A stretch of DNA of 64,000 bases. Source: Streptomyces sp. NBC_00425. Its GTDB lineage: Bacteria; Actinomycetota; Actinomycetes; Streptomycetales; Streptomycetaceae. The DNA lies in the NCBI RefSeq assembly GCF_036030735.1, contig NZ_CP107928.1, positions 5,952,001-6,016,000 of the forward strand. The letters run 5' to 3'. Made by a program: the position numbers and the translations under genes. Shown piece by piece: positions 52,379-63,790 of the stretch. The notes below the pieces were generated by a model. That model was given only the letters and a program-made list of their open reading frames with translations. It had not been told where the DNA came from and did no database searches. Position 1 is the stretch's first letter. Every line of letters starts with the position of its first letter.

Positions 52379-52438
52379 CCGCGGAGGCAAGACGTGCGGA
52401 GGCGGCAGCCGCGGAGGCAACGGCTGCGGAGGCGGCGG

Positions 52439-53047
52439 CTACGGCATCAGGGTCGTCACCAGGGTCTCCTGGAGCCCGCCCAGCCACAGGTACGCCATCA
52501 CCATCGGCTTGCGCGGGTCCTCGTCCGGCAGCCGGTAGAGGAGGTCGGTGTCCTCCTCGTCGGTGATCTCCAGCCGGGAGCCGATCGCCAGCCGCAGGTC
52601 GTTCAGCGCCCGCAGCCACTGCTGGGACTCCTGCGGCGTCAGCTTCAGCACCGCCCCGCCCGCGTCGGCCGCCTCGGCGGCCAGCGCGTCCAGCGAGCGG
52701 ACCACCGTGAGGGCGTTCTCCCGCTTGCCGGCCCGCAGGTCGTTCTCGGTGTACCGGCGGAACTCGGCGGAGTGCGCCTTCTGCTCGTCCGCCTCCCGGG
52801 GCCCCGGGGCGGCCTCCGGGTCGGTGTAGGCGTCCGGGAACAGCCTCCGGAGCACGGGATCGGAGGGCGGCTCGCTCGGCCCCTCGGCGAAGAGCTCGGC
52901 GAGCGGGTCGTCCGGGGCGTCCTCGGCGGGGCCCGGGCCGATCAGCTCCAGGAGCTGCACGGCCAGCGACCGGATGATGGAGATCTCGACGTCGTCGAGC
53001 GCGACGGCCGCGCCGCCGCCGGGGAGCGGTTCGAAGTGTCCAGGCAT
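52439..53047 (-). CDS. DUF2017 protein
   Basis: The 202-aa protein has FEPLPGGGAAVALDDVEISIIRSLAVQLLELIG, RLFPDAYTDPEA, EFRRYTENDLRAGKR and a C-terminal ITDEEDTDLLYRLPDEDPRK. These match the actinobacterial DUF2017 family, which usually sits beside clpS, as here. Function is unknown. Its ATG is 12 bp after the clpS stop, so the two are co-transcribed. Confidence 0.9.
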   Translation of the reverse strand: MPGHFEPLPGGGAAVALDDVEISIIRSLAVQLLELIGPGPAEDAPDDPLAELFAEGPSEPPSDPVLRRLFPDAYTDPEAAPGPREADEQKAHSAEFRRYTENDLRAGKRENALTVVRSLDALAAEAADAGGAVLKLTPQESQQWLRALNDLRLAIGSRLEITDEEDTDLLYRLPDEDPRKPMVMAYLWLGGLQETLVTTLMP

Positions 53048-53058
53048 ATGAGGGGAGG

Positions 53059-53376
53059 CTACTTCCGGTCCTGCTGGAGGGTGGCCCACAGGCCGTACCC
53101 GTGCATGGCCTGCACGTCGCGTTCCATCTCCTCGCGCGAACCGCTGGAGACGACCGCCCGGCCCTTGTGGTGGACGTCGAGCATGAGCTTGGTGGCCTTG
53201 TCCTTCGAGTAGCCGAAGTACGCCTGGAAGACGTACGTCACGTAGCTCATGAGGTTGACCGGGTCGTTGTGGACGATCGTGACCCAGGGGACGTCCGGCT
53301 CGGGTACGGCGAAGACCTCCTCCGCCGACTCGGTGCGTTCGATCTCAAGGGGAGCGGGTGACGTCACAAGGCCCAT
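53059..53376 (-). CDS. clpS: ATP-dependent Clp protease adaptor ClpS
   Basis: The 105-aa adaptor has [41 protein letters not shown], the N-end-rule pocket and Clp ATPase-binding surface. It delivers proteins with destabilising N-terminal residues to ClpC/ClpA-ClpP. ATG 53376 gives the family start; GTG 53403 would extend it by nine residues. It is divergent from pncB. Confidence 0.93.
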   Translation of the reverse strand: MGLVTSPAPLEIERTESAEEVFAVPEPDVPWVTIVHNDPVNLMSYVTYVFQAYFGYSKDKATKLMLDVHHKGRAVVSSGSREEMERDVQAMHGYGLWATLQQDRK

Positions 53377-53432
53377 GCTGCCACGCCGCACCGAAATCGT
53401 CACACCGACGAAAAGGGGGTAGCATCCTCGTC

Positions 53433-54779
53433 ATGAACACAGCGGACCTTGGGCTGCCGGTGCGAGTCCCGTCGACGGCGCTCTTCACGGACCAGTACGA
53501 GCTGACGATGCTGCAGGCCGCGTTGAAGGCGGGCACCGCCGAACGCCGCAGCGTGTTCGAGGTCTTCACCCGCCGGCTGCCGGACGGCCGGCGCTACGGC
53601 GTCGTCGCCGGCACCGGCCGGGTCCTGGACGCGGTCGAGAACTTCCGCTTCGACGCCGACCTCCTCGGCTTCCTGCGCGAACGCGGCATCGTCGACGAGG
53701 CGACCCTCGACTGGCTCGCCGGATACCGCTTCTCGGGTGACATCAGCGGCTACCCCGAGGGCGAGGTCTACTTCCCCGGCTCGCCGATCATGCGCGTCGA
53801 GGGCTCCTTCGCCGAGTGCGTCCTCCTCGAGACCGTCATCCTCTCCATCCTCAACCACGACTCCGCGATCGCCGCCGCGGCCTCCCGCATGTCCTCCGCC
53901 GCAGGCGAGCGCCCCCTCATCGAGATGGGCGCCCGCCGCACCCACGAACTCGGCGCGGTCGCCGCCTCCCGCGCCGCCTACATCGGCGGCTTCACCACCA
54001 CCTCCGACCTCGCCGCCGGCTTCCGCTACGGCATCCCCACCGTCGGCACCAGCGCCCACGCCTTCACCCTGCTCCACGACAACGAGCGGGACGCCTTCCA
54101 GGCCCAGGTCGACTCCCTCGGCCGGGGCACCACCCTCCTCGTGGACACCTACGACGTCGCCGAAGCCGTCCGCACCGCCGTCGAGGTCGCCGGACCCGAG
54201 CTGGGCGCCGTCCGCATCGACTCCGGCGACCTCCTCCTCGTCGCCCACCGGGTGCGCCAGCAGCTCGACGACCTCGGCGCCACCGGCACCCGCATCATCG
54301 TCACCTCCGACCTCGACGAGTACGCCATCGCCTCCCTCGCCGCGGCCCCCGTGGACGCCTACGGGGTCGGCACCCAGCTCGTCACCGGCTCCGGACACCC
54401 CACGGCCTCGATGGTCTACAAACTCGTCGCCCGCGCCGAGTCCGACGACCCGGCCGCGCCGCTCGTCCCGGTGGCGAAGAAGTCGTCCGGCGGCAAGACC
54501 TCCGTCGGCGGACGCAAGTGGGCCGCCCGCCGCCTCGACGCATACGGCGTCGCCGAGGCCGAGGTCGTCGGCACCGGCGACGTCCCCGACGGGCTGGCCG
54601 GCCGCGGGCTCCTCGTCGACCTCGTCAGGGACGGCGAGGTCGTCGCCCGCGAGCCCCTCGACGCCGTCCGCGACCGCCATGTCGCCGCCCGCGCCGGCCT
54701 GCCCCTGTCCGCCACCCAGCTCTCCCGCGGCGAACCCGTCATCCCCACGGAGTATGTGCACGGCCCGTCGGGTAGCTAG
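53433..54779 (+). CDS. pncB: Nicotinate phosphoribosyltransferase
   Basis: The 448-aa enzyme makes nicotinate mononucleotide from nicotinate and PRPP in NAD salvage. Motifs are STALFTDQYELTMLQAALK, FEVFTRRLPDGRRYGVVAG, GARRTHELGAVAASRAAYIGGF and VRIDSGDLLLVAHRVR. Nicotinamidase (pncA) follows about 160 bp downstream, so the two consecutive salvage steps are encoded together. Confidence 0.95.
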   Translation: MNTADLGLPVRVPSTALFTDQYELTMLQAALKAGTAERRSVFEVFTRRLPDGRRYGVVAGTGRVLDAVENFRFDADLLGFLRERGIVDEATLDWLAGYRFSGDISGYPEGEVYFPGSPIMRVEGSFAECVLLETVILSILNHDSAIAAAASRMSSAAGERPLIEMGARRTHELGAVAASRAAYIGGFTTTSDLAAGFRYGIPTVGTSAHAFTLLHDNERDAFQAQVDSLGRGTTLLVDTYDVAEAVRTAVEVAGPELGAVRIDSGDLLLVAHRVRQQLDDLGATGTRIIVTSDLDEYAIASLAAAPVDAYGVGTQLVTGSGHPTASMVYKLVARAESDDPAAPLVPVAKKSSGGKTSVGGRKWAARRLDAYGVAEAEVVGTGDVPDGLAGRGLLVDLVRDGEVVAREPLDAVRDRHVAARAGLPLSATQLSRGEPVIPTEYVHGPSGS

Positions 54780-54936
54780 TGCCGTGACCGGAACCAGGGC
54801 CTGAGCCCGGCGGTGCGGGAGCGCGCCGGTCCCTCGCCCGCCCCCTCCCGTACCGCCGGCAAAGTCTCTAGGCTCAAGTACTTCACCCTCCTCCGGCTCG
54901 GAAGAACCGGTGGACCCCCACCGAAGGACACCGCCC

Positions 54937-55521
54937 ATGCGCCGCGCCTTGATCGTCGTAGACGTGCAGAACGACTTCTGCGAGGGAGGCAGCCTCGCGG
55001 TGGCCGGCGGCGCCGACGTGGCCGCCGCCATCACCGAACTCATCGGCCAGGCCCCCGCCGGGTACCGCCACGTCGTGGCCACCCGCGACCACCACATCGC
55101 GCCCGGCGGCCACTTCGCCGACAACCCCGACTACGTCCACTCCTGGCCCGCGCACTGCGTCGCCGGCACCGAGGGCGTCGGCTTCCACCCCAACTTCGCC
55201 CCGGCCGTCGCCTCCGGCGCCGTCGACGCCGTCTTCTCCAAGGGCGACTACGCCGCCGCCTACAGCGGATTCGAGGGCGCCGACGAGAACGGCGTGGGCC
55301 TCGGCGACTGGCTCCGGGACCGGCAGATCGACGAGGTCGACGTGGTCGGCATCGCCACCGACCACTGCGTCCGGGCCACCGCCCTGGACGCCGCCCGCGC
55401 GGGCTTTCGCACCCAGGTCCTGCTGTCCCTCACCGCCGGCGTGGCCGAGGACACCACCGACCGCGCCCTGGAGGACATGCGCGCGGCGGGCGTCCACCTG
55501 ACCGGAAAGCCCGTCGTCTGA
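54937..55521 (+). CDS. pncA: Nicotinamidase
   Basis: The 194-aa enzyme hydrolyses nicotinamide to nicotinate, the substrate of PncB upstream. The catalytic triad is visible: Asp in LIVVDVQNDFCEGGSL, Lys in FSKGDY and Cys in ATDHCVRATALDAARAG. Metal-binding His residues are in ATRDHH and HSWPAHC. The same enzyme type activates pyrazinamide. ATG 54937 has AAGGA nine bases upstream. Confidence 0.96.
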   Translation: MRRALIVVDVQNDFCEGGSLAVAGGADVAAAITELIGQAPAGYRHVVATRDHHIAPGGHFADNPDYVHSWPAHCVAGTEGVGFHPNFAPAVASGAVDAVFSKGDYAAAYSGFEGADENGVGLGDWLRDRQIDEVDVVGIATDHCVRATALDAARAGFRTQVLLSLTAGVAEDTTDRALEDMRAAGVHLTGKPVV

Positions 55522-55726
55522 CGTCCCCCGCGCCGGGACGGACCGTGATGCGCCGGACGGGTCGTGATGCGCCGGGCCGCGACGCCCGGGCCGCGCGCCC
55601 CGCACCTGCCGGGCGGGCCGGGCGGGCCGACCGCACCGGGAAGGCTCCCACCGGCGCGATCCCATCTTCTGGACCCGATCCGTCCACCATGTGGGATCAC
55701 ACTCCGGACGCCTGACCGGGAATCGA

Positions 55727-55732
55727 TACGAT
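55727..55732 (+). promoter_or_regulatory. -10 box of the leaderless cysteine leader-peptide transcript
   Basis: TACGAT ends six bases before the leader-peptide ATG at 55739. A start seven bases after the -10 would fall on the A of that ATG, producing a leaderless mRNA. The -35 is weak. Confidence 0.6.
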
Positions 55733-55738
55733 GAGCCC

Positions 55739-55834
55739 ATGGTTCTGAACGACGTGAGCGACAAGACGCCGGGCACACTGCTCGTGGCGCGGCTGCACGT
55801 CGACCTGTGCAGGCTCGCCAGCGCCATCTGTTGA
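55739..55834 (+). CDS. 31-residue leader peptide ending in Cys (LHVDLC family)
   Basis: The peptide begins MVLNDVSDKTPG and ends LHVDLCRLASAIC, with two Cys codons (TGC, TGT), the last one directly before the stop. Similar HVDL-containing short leader peptides precede sulfur-assimilation genes in many Streptomyces. It lies 89 bp upstream of cysO. Ribosome stalling at Cys codons under cysteine shortage could control the downstream genes (inference). Confidence 0.75.
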   Translation: MVLNDVSDKTPGTLLVARLHVDLCRLASAIC

Positions 55835-55923
55835 CGCAGGCCCTGCCGCCGTGGGCCGTGAGCCGCGGCGTCCGACACGCACGTTTCCGCGCTGCCCACA
55901 CCTTCCGACAGGAGCCCTCAGCC

Positions 55924-57169
<1,246 letters not shown>

Positions 57170-57270
57170 CGGCCCGGCCCGCCCGTGGGGACCGCGGGCA
57201 GCCGCCCGCGGACCGCGGACCACCGGGCGCGGAACGGTCCGCCGGGCACGATGCCACACGGGTCCGGGGT

Positions 57271-57485
57271 CCCGTGCCCCGGACTTCAGGCGGCCCCGAC
57301 CCCCGGATCCCGGCCGGTCCCGACCCCCGGATCCCGGCCGGTCCCGACCCCCGGATCCCGGCCGGTCCCGACCCCCGGATCCCGGGCGGCCCCGGGCCCC
57401 GGACTTCAGGCGGCCTCGACTCCCAAATCCCGGGCGGCCCCGACTCCCGGATCTCAGGCGGTCACGCCTCCGGATCTCAGGCGGT
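57271..57485. repeat. 24-bp tandem array, nine units
   Basis: Units start at 57271 and recur every 24 bp to 57462; a ninth, 23-bp unit ends at 57485. Units 2-4 (57295-57366) are identical, beginning CCCGACCCCCGGATCCCGGC; the others differ at several sites, so divergence increases toward both ends. The array includes the stop codon (57477-57479) of the minus-strand PemK-like gene. Confidence 0.95.
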
Positions 57486-58043
57486 CAGATGGCGGACCTG
57501 GTCCCACAGGAGCGGGTCCACGACGCCCACCCGGCGCCGGAACTCCCGCACCGGGACCTGGCGCAACTCGTCCGTCTCCAGGAAACTCCGCCGCCCCTGC
57601 GCGTCTCCGACGGCGCCCGGCGGCAGCGGGATCACCCCGGGCCGCTCGTCGCGGTACTTGCTGGTGATCTTCGCGACGGTCACCCGGTCGCCGTGCACCG
57701 CCAGCACCAGACACGGCCGGTCCTTGGCCCGCCCGTCCGCCGCCGCCGTCCGGCCCGATCCGTCCCCGGCGCCGGAGGAGCGCGGTGACCCCCGACGCCC
57801 GGCCCCCCACGATTGCGGCCCGTCCTCGAACGGCACGTTCGCCCACCAGATCTCCGCCGGCTGCGGCCGCCCCGTGCGATCGCGTCCCCGCGCCGGCCGT
57901 CCCGTCGCCGGACGCTTCGGCCGACCGGGCGGCCGGGTCCCGCTGCCCCGCGGACGCCGCCCGCGACCCCAGCTGTCCACGAGCGTGGCGACCAGCGCCA
58001 GCAGTACCACCGCGGCGAGCGCGAGCCACCAGGACGTGTCCAT
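57477..58043 (-). CDS. PemK/MazF-like protein with N-terminal membrane segment
   Basis: The 188-aa protein has a membrane helix at its start (WWLALAAVVLLALVATLVDSW) and a basic Pro/Arg/Gly linker. A PemK-like beta-barrel region follows: AEIWWANVPFEDG, DRPCLVLAVHGDRVTVAKITSKY, RRSFLETDELRQVPVREFRRRVG. MazF/PemK toxins are usually soluble RNases of about 110 aa with an adjacent antitoxin. Here there is none and the domain is tethered, so a toxin role is doubtful. A 45-residue insertion lies between the first two strands. Confidence 0.8.
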   Translation of the reverse strand: MDTSWWLALAAVVLLALVATLVDSWGRGRRPRGSGTRPPGRPKRPATGRPARGRDRTGRPQPAEIWWANVPFEDGPQSWGAGRRGSPRSSGAGDGSGRTAAADGRAKDRPCLVLAVHGDRVTVAKITSKYRDERPGVIPLPPGAVGDAQGRRSFLETDELRQVPVREFRRRVGVVDPLLWDQVRHLTA

Positions 58044-58302
58044 ACGACGACGTTACCGGCGGCCCCACCAGCGCGCGACCATCGACGCGCGCCCCCTTCT
58101 GTACCCCGCACGCCCCTGGTCCAGCCGAACCGGTGACAGCACAGGTGAGTTCGCCCACAACGGCCCCTGGCGGAGGAGCGACCCGGGGTTTTGCGCCTTA
58201 CGCTCGACGAACCGCACGATCCCGTCGCCCCATGTGACGATCATTCGTTCACGGTCCCTCCCGGACCCTTCCCGGTTACCCGCCAGCGGAGGTTTCTGCT
58301 TT

Positions 58303-59055
58303 ATGAAGCTCACCGTCGTCGGCTGCTCGGGGTCGTTCCCCTCCGCGGAATCGGCCTGCTCGAGCTACCTCGTCGAGGCCGACGGCTTCCGGCTGCTTCT
58401 CGACATGGGCAACGGCGCCCTGGGCGAGCTGCAGCGCCACTGCGGTCTCTACGACCTCGACGCGATCTTCCTGAGCCATCTGCACGCCGACCACTGCATC
58501 GACATGTGCGCGTACTTCGTCGCGCGCTACTACCGGCACGACGGCGGACGCTGCGACCCCATCCCGGTCTACGGCCCCGAGGGCACCGAACACCGCCTGA
58601 CCACCGCCTACGCCGACACCCCCTCGGCCTCCTCCATGAGCGAGGTCTTCGACTTCCACACGGTCAAGCCGTCCACCTTCGACATCGGCCCGTTCACCGT
58701 GCACACGGAACGGGTCGCCCACCCGGTGGAGGCGTACGGCATCCGCGTCGAACACCGCGGCAGATCGCTGACGTACTCCGGTGACACCGGCGTCAGCCCC
58801 GCACTGCTGGAACTCGCCCGCGACACGGACCTGTTCCTCTGCGAGGCCGCCTTCACGCATGGCAAGGAGAACATCCCCGACCTGCATCTCAATGGCCGTG
58901 AGGCCGGCGAGACGGCCAGCCGGGCGGGCGCGCGCAAGCTCGTGCTGACCCACATCCCGCCGTGGACCGACCCCCAGGTCAACCTCGCGGACGCCCGCGC
59001 GGTGTTCGACGGCACGGTGGAACTGGCCGCGCCCCGGCAGACGTACGAGATCTGA
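58303..59055 (+). CDS. Metallo-beta-lactamase fold hydrolase
   Basis: The 250-aa protein has the metal motif FLSHLHADHCIDM (HxHxDH), CSGSFPSAESACSSYLVE at the N-terminus, YSGDTGVSPALLELA and LVLTHIPPW. It resembles RNase Z/cyclic-phosphodiesterase-like MBL proteins but lacks clear tRNase Z exosite features. The substrate is unknown. ATG 58303 is preceded by GGAGG. Confidence 0.92.
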   Translation: MKLTVVGCSGSFPSAESACSSYLVEADGFRLLLDMGNGALGELQRHCGLYDLDAIFLSHLHADHCIDMCAYFVARYYRHDGGRCDPIPVYGPEGTEHRLTTAYADTPSASSMSEVFDFHTVKPSTFDIGPFTVHTERVAHPVEAYGIRVEHRGRSLTYSGDTGVSPALLELARDTDLFLCEAAFTHGKENIPDLHLNGREAGETASRAGARKLVLTHIPPWTDPQVNLADARAVFDGTVELAAPRQTYEI

Positions 59056-59068
59056 TCCCCCGCACAGA

Positions 59069-59108
59069 CGAAGACCCCCGGAGCAGTTCAGGGCTCCGGG
59101 GGTCTTCG
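59069..59108. terminator. 16-bp stem terminator between MBL gene and nagE2
   Basis: CGAAGACCCCCGGAGC pairs perfectly with GCTCCGGGGGTCTTCG around AGTTCAGG. It separates convergent genes and likely works in both directions. Confidence 0.9.
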
Positions 59109-59132
59109 CGTGTCCGTGGACGGGGTCTCCGC

Positions 59133-60386
<1,254 letters not shown>

Positions 60387-60404
60387 AGACGTCCTCCATC
60401 GGTG

Positions 60405-60435
60405 ATGGTCTACACCACTCAGTGGTGTAGACCAT
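60405..60435. promoter_or_regulatory. Double DasR operator, 31-bp near-perfect palindrome, upstream of nagE2
   Basis: ATGGTCTACACCACT and AGTGGTGTAGACCAT are exact inverted copies flanking one C. Each half is a dre-like site (13 of 16 matches for the 16-mers at 60404-60419 and 60421-60436). Its position next to the nagE2 ribosome-binding site fits a repressor operator. Confidence 0.8.
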
Positions 60436-60648
60436 GTTCTAGCACGATGGTGGCGATATAAGGAACCCGTCAAACGTGCAACCGAAGAACTACGCCCCGT
60501 GCCGGATCTTGCACGTTCGTTCCGATGCGCACCGTGTGCACTCCGCGCACGCGAGAGCCCCCGGGAACCGAGTCCCGGGGGCCCTCTGATCAGTGCGCCG
60601 ACCGCCGTCGCGAACCGCCGTCGCCGACCGCGCGCCGCAGACCTCCGC

Positions 60649-61947
60649 TCACGCCTTCGTGACGTCCTCCCGCTCCTCCTCCGGCTCCCGCCCCGGCGTC
60701 TTCAGATCGAACCTCGTGATCGCGAACCGGAAGATCACGTAGTAGACGGCCGCGAAACACAGACCGATCGGGACGATCGCCCACGGCCGCGTCGCCAGGT
60801 TCCAGTTGATGACGTAGTCGATCAACCCCGCCGAGAAACTGAACCCGTCATGCACGCCCAGCCCCCATGTCACCGCCATCGACACACCCGTCAGCACCGC
60901 GTGCACCGCGTACAGCAACGGCGCGACGAACAGGAACGAGTACTCGATCGGCTCGGTGATGCCCGTCACGAACGACGTCAACGCCACCGACAGCATCAGG
61001 CCCCCGACCTCCTTGCGCCGCCCCGGCCGCGCGCAGTGCGTGATCGCCAGCGCCGCCGCCGGCAACGCGAACATCATGATCGGGAAGAAGCCCGACGTGA
61101 ACTGCCCCGCGTCCGGGTCACCCGCCAGGAACATGTTGATGTCACCGTGCACCACCGAACCGTCCGGCTTCGTGTAACTCCCGAACTGGAACCAGATGGG
61201 CACGTTCAGGAACTGGTGCAGACCGATCACCAGCAACGCCCGGTTCGCGACCCCGAAGATGCCCGCACCCCACGCGTCCAGCCCGTCCAGCCAGTCGCTG
61301 AAGTTCTCCAGCGCGTCGCCGATCGGCGGCCACACCCACAGGCACAACGCGGCGAACGCGATCGCGACGAACGCCATGATGATCGGCACCAACCGCCGCC
61401 CGTTGAAGAACCCCAGCCAGTCCACCAGCTTCGTCCGGTGGTACCGCTGCCAGAGGAACGCCGTCAGCAGACCCATCACGATCCCGCCGAACACCCCGGG
61501 ATTCTGATACGCGAACGCCCCCACCGTGTTGTCGGTCGCCTGGCACCCGATGTTCGGAATCACCTTAGAACCGGGCGCGCAGTCCTCCGGGAACTGCCGC
61601 AACACGTTGTAGTAGACGAGGAATCCCGCCACCGCCGCCAGCGCCGTCGAACCGTCCGACTTCTTCGCCATACCGATCGCCACACCGATGCAGAACAACA
61701 GCGGAAGCCCCAGCGAACCGTCGAGCAGCGCCGCGCCCGCACCCGCCATCACCTTCGCCACGTTCGTCCAGCCCAGCCCGTCGTCCCCGAACACATCAGG
61801 CTGACCGAGCCGGTTGAGGATGCCCGCGGCCGGCAGCACCGCGATCGGCAACTGCAGACTCCGGCCCATCTTCTGCAGACCCTGGAACGCACTCTGCCAG
61901 CGCCTTCGCGCGGGACTGACCTCGGACCGGGCGCTCTCGGCACTCAT
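60649..61947 (-). CDS. nagE1: GlcNAc-type PTS transporter subunit IIC, paralogue
   Basis: The 432-aa protein is closely similar to NagE2 along its length (QGLQKMGRSLQLPIAVLPAAG, WLGFFNGRRLVPIIMAF, FVTGITEPIEYSFLF). It has an insertion (FPEDCAPGSKVIPNIGCQATDN) in a loop and no IIB domain. It lies 262 bp upstream of nagE2 on the same strand, and each has its own dre-like site, so the two are separately controlled copies of a duplication. Confidence 0.9.
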   Translation of the reverse strand: MSAESARSEVSPARRRWQSAFQGLQKMGRSLQLPIAVLPAAGILNRLGQPDVFGDDGLGWTNVAKVMAGAGAALLDGSLGLPLLFCIGVAIGMAKKSDGSTALAAVAGFLVYYNVLRQFPEDCAPGSKVIPNIGCQATDNTVGAFAYQNPGVFGGIVMGLLTAFLWQRYHRTKLVDWLGFFNGRRLVPIIMAFVAIAFAALCLWVWPPIGDALENFSDWLDGLDAWGAGIFGVANRALLVIGLHQFLNVPIWFQFGSYTKPDGSVVHGDINMFLAGDPDAGQFTSGFFPIMMFALPAAALAITHCARPGRRKEVGGLMLSVALTSFVTGITEPIEYSFLFVAPLLYAVHAVLTGVSMAVTWGLGVHDGFSFSAGLIDYVINWNLATRPWAIVPIGLCFAAVYYVIFRFAITRFDLKTPGREPEEEREDVTKA

Positions 61948-61967
61948 CGTTTGGCGACCGCCTGTCA

Positions 61968-61983
61968 GGTGGTGTAGACCAGC
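61968..61983 (+). promoter_or_regulatory. DasR-like operator upstream of nagE1
   Basis: GGTGGTGTAGACCAGC matches dre at 13 of 16 positions, with the core GGTGTAGACC identical to the right half of the nagE2 operator. It lies 21 bp from the nagE1 start and about 155 bp from the divergent nagF, so it could serve both. Confidence 0.65.
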
Positions 61984-62137
61984 TACGGACGATTGGGTTG
62001 CGGCGACGTCATCACTGACGTCATCCTTCGCCACACCCGACGCAATCGCTCGCGAAGCTGGGCCAACGGTGGGTTACTGCCACCAGCGGTCCGACACGCA
62101 ATCACGGCCGGCACCAGGGAATTCAGGGAGACCGAAC

Positions 62138-62371
62138 ATGGCCACCAAGGCTGAGAAGATCGTCGCCGGACTCGGCGGGCTCGACAACATCGAAGAGATC
62201 GAAGGCTGCATCACCCGCCTGCGCACCGAGGTCAGCGACGCCTCACTCGTCGACGAAGCCGCCCTGAAGGCCGCCGGCGCCCACGGCGTCGTCAAGATGG
62301 GCACCGCCATCCAGGTCGTCATCGGCACCGACGCCGACCCCATCGCAGCCGAGATCGAAGACATGATGTGA
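62138..62371 (+). CDS. nagF: GlcNAc PTS subunit IIB
   Basis: The 77-aa protein reads MATKAEKIVAGLGGLDNIEE, then IEGCITRLRTEV, where Cys is the phosphorylation site, and VKMGTAIQVVIGTDADPIA. It passes phosphate from IIA (encoded elsewhere) to GlcNAc carried by NagE. GGGAG precedes ATG 62138. It is divergent from nagE1. Confidence 0.95.
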   Translation: MATKAEKIVAGLGGLDNIEEIEGCITRLRTEVSDASLVDEAALKAAGAHGVVKMGTAIQVVIGTDADPIAAEIEDMM

Positions 62372-62419
62372 GCCGACACGCCCACCCGTGAGACCTCGAC
62401 TCCGAGCACTCACCCGTGA

Positions 62420-62454
62420 GGGGCTCCTCCCGACACCACGGGAGGAGCCCCTTC
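62420..62454 (+). terminator. Terminator after nagF
   Basis: GGGGCTCCTCCCG (62420-62432) pairs with CGGGAGGAGCCCC (62439-62451) around ACACCA, then TTCG. Confidence 0.85.
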
Positions 62455-62478
62455 GCGCGTACGGCTAGGCTCAGCGCC

Positions 62479-63216
<738 letters not shown>

Positions 63217-63327
63217 AGAGCACACCAAGAACGGCGGCGGGCGCGGGCAACCGGTCCGCCCGCCGTCGCGTCTAGGCCAGTACACCGACGGGGGCCTCCT
63301 GGGCCTGACAAGAGGAGGAACACAGTT

Positions 63328-63744
63328 ATGTCCACGGCCGCGAGCCGACGCCCACTCCGGCGTCGCCGAACCGTCATCGCCGCCACCACGGCGGCCGTCG
63401 CCCTCACCCTGGGACTGACGGCCACCGGCTGCGACGCGGTCAACAAGGCCCTCGACTGCGTCCAGACCGCGGACTCGATCGCCGACAGCGTCACCGACCT
63501 CCAGCAGGCCGTGGAGAACGCCGCGAACGACCCGACCCAGACGCAGGAGTCGCTGACCTCCATCGAGAACAACCTCGACAAGATAGGCGACAAGACGGAC
63601 AACGCCGACGTCAACAAGGCGGTCGACGACCTTCAGAAAGCCGTCGCGAACGTCCGCACCGCCGTCAAGAACGGCGACAACACCCCCGACGTCAGCCCCG
63701 TCACGGACGCAGCGGGCGAACTGACGAAGGTCTGCACGCCCTAG
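63328..63744 (+). CDS. Small predicted lipoprotein, unknown function
   Basis: The 138-aa protein has a twin-Arg-rich basic start (RRPLRRRRTVIAATTAAVAL) and lipobox TATGC (Cys about 36). A mature part of alternating Asp/Asn/Val helices follows (SIADSVTDLQQAVENAAND, DVNKAVDDLQKAVANVR) that could form a coiled bundle. GAGGAGGAA precedes ATG 63328. It sits between rph and rdgB. Confidence 0.82.
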   Translation: MSTAASRRPLRRRRTVIAATTAAVALTLGLTATGCDAVNKALDCVQTADSIADSVTDLQQAVENAANDPTQTQESLTSIENNLDKIGDKTDNADVNKAVDDLQKAVANVRTAVKNGDNTPDVSPVTDAAGELTKVCTP

Positions 63745-63790
63745 CGCCGGGCCGGCCTGGCCGGCCGCGGCGGCCGGGATACTGGTGGAC

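Larger units (their letters stand above)
52013..52438. other. 426-bp region between permease and DUF2017 gene
   Basis: The left half carries a plausible permease promoter (minus strand, 52172-52199). The right half is repetitive: two GAGGAACCCCCGCGTAACGG copies and several GCGGAGGC words up to the DUF2017 stop. No gene is supported. Confidence 0.45.
55522..55923. other. 402-bp leader region of cysO-cysM
   Basis: The first half is GC-rich without recognisable features. The second half holds a -10 box (55727), a 31-codon leader ORF (55739-55834) and then about 90 bp with self-complementary words (GGCCC/GGGCC near 55839-55857) before cysO, an arrangement suited to attenuation. Confidence 0.6.

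Noticed and set aside
57271..57485. CRISPR array
   Set aside because: Units are head to tail without unique spacers, and no cas genes are near.
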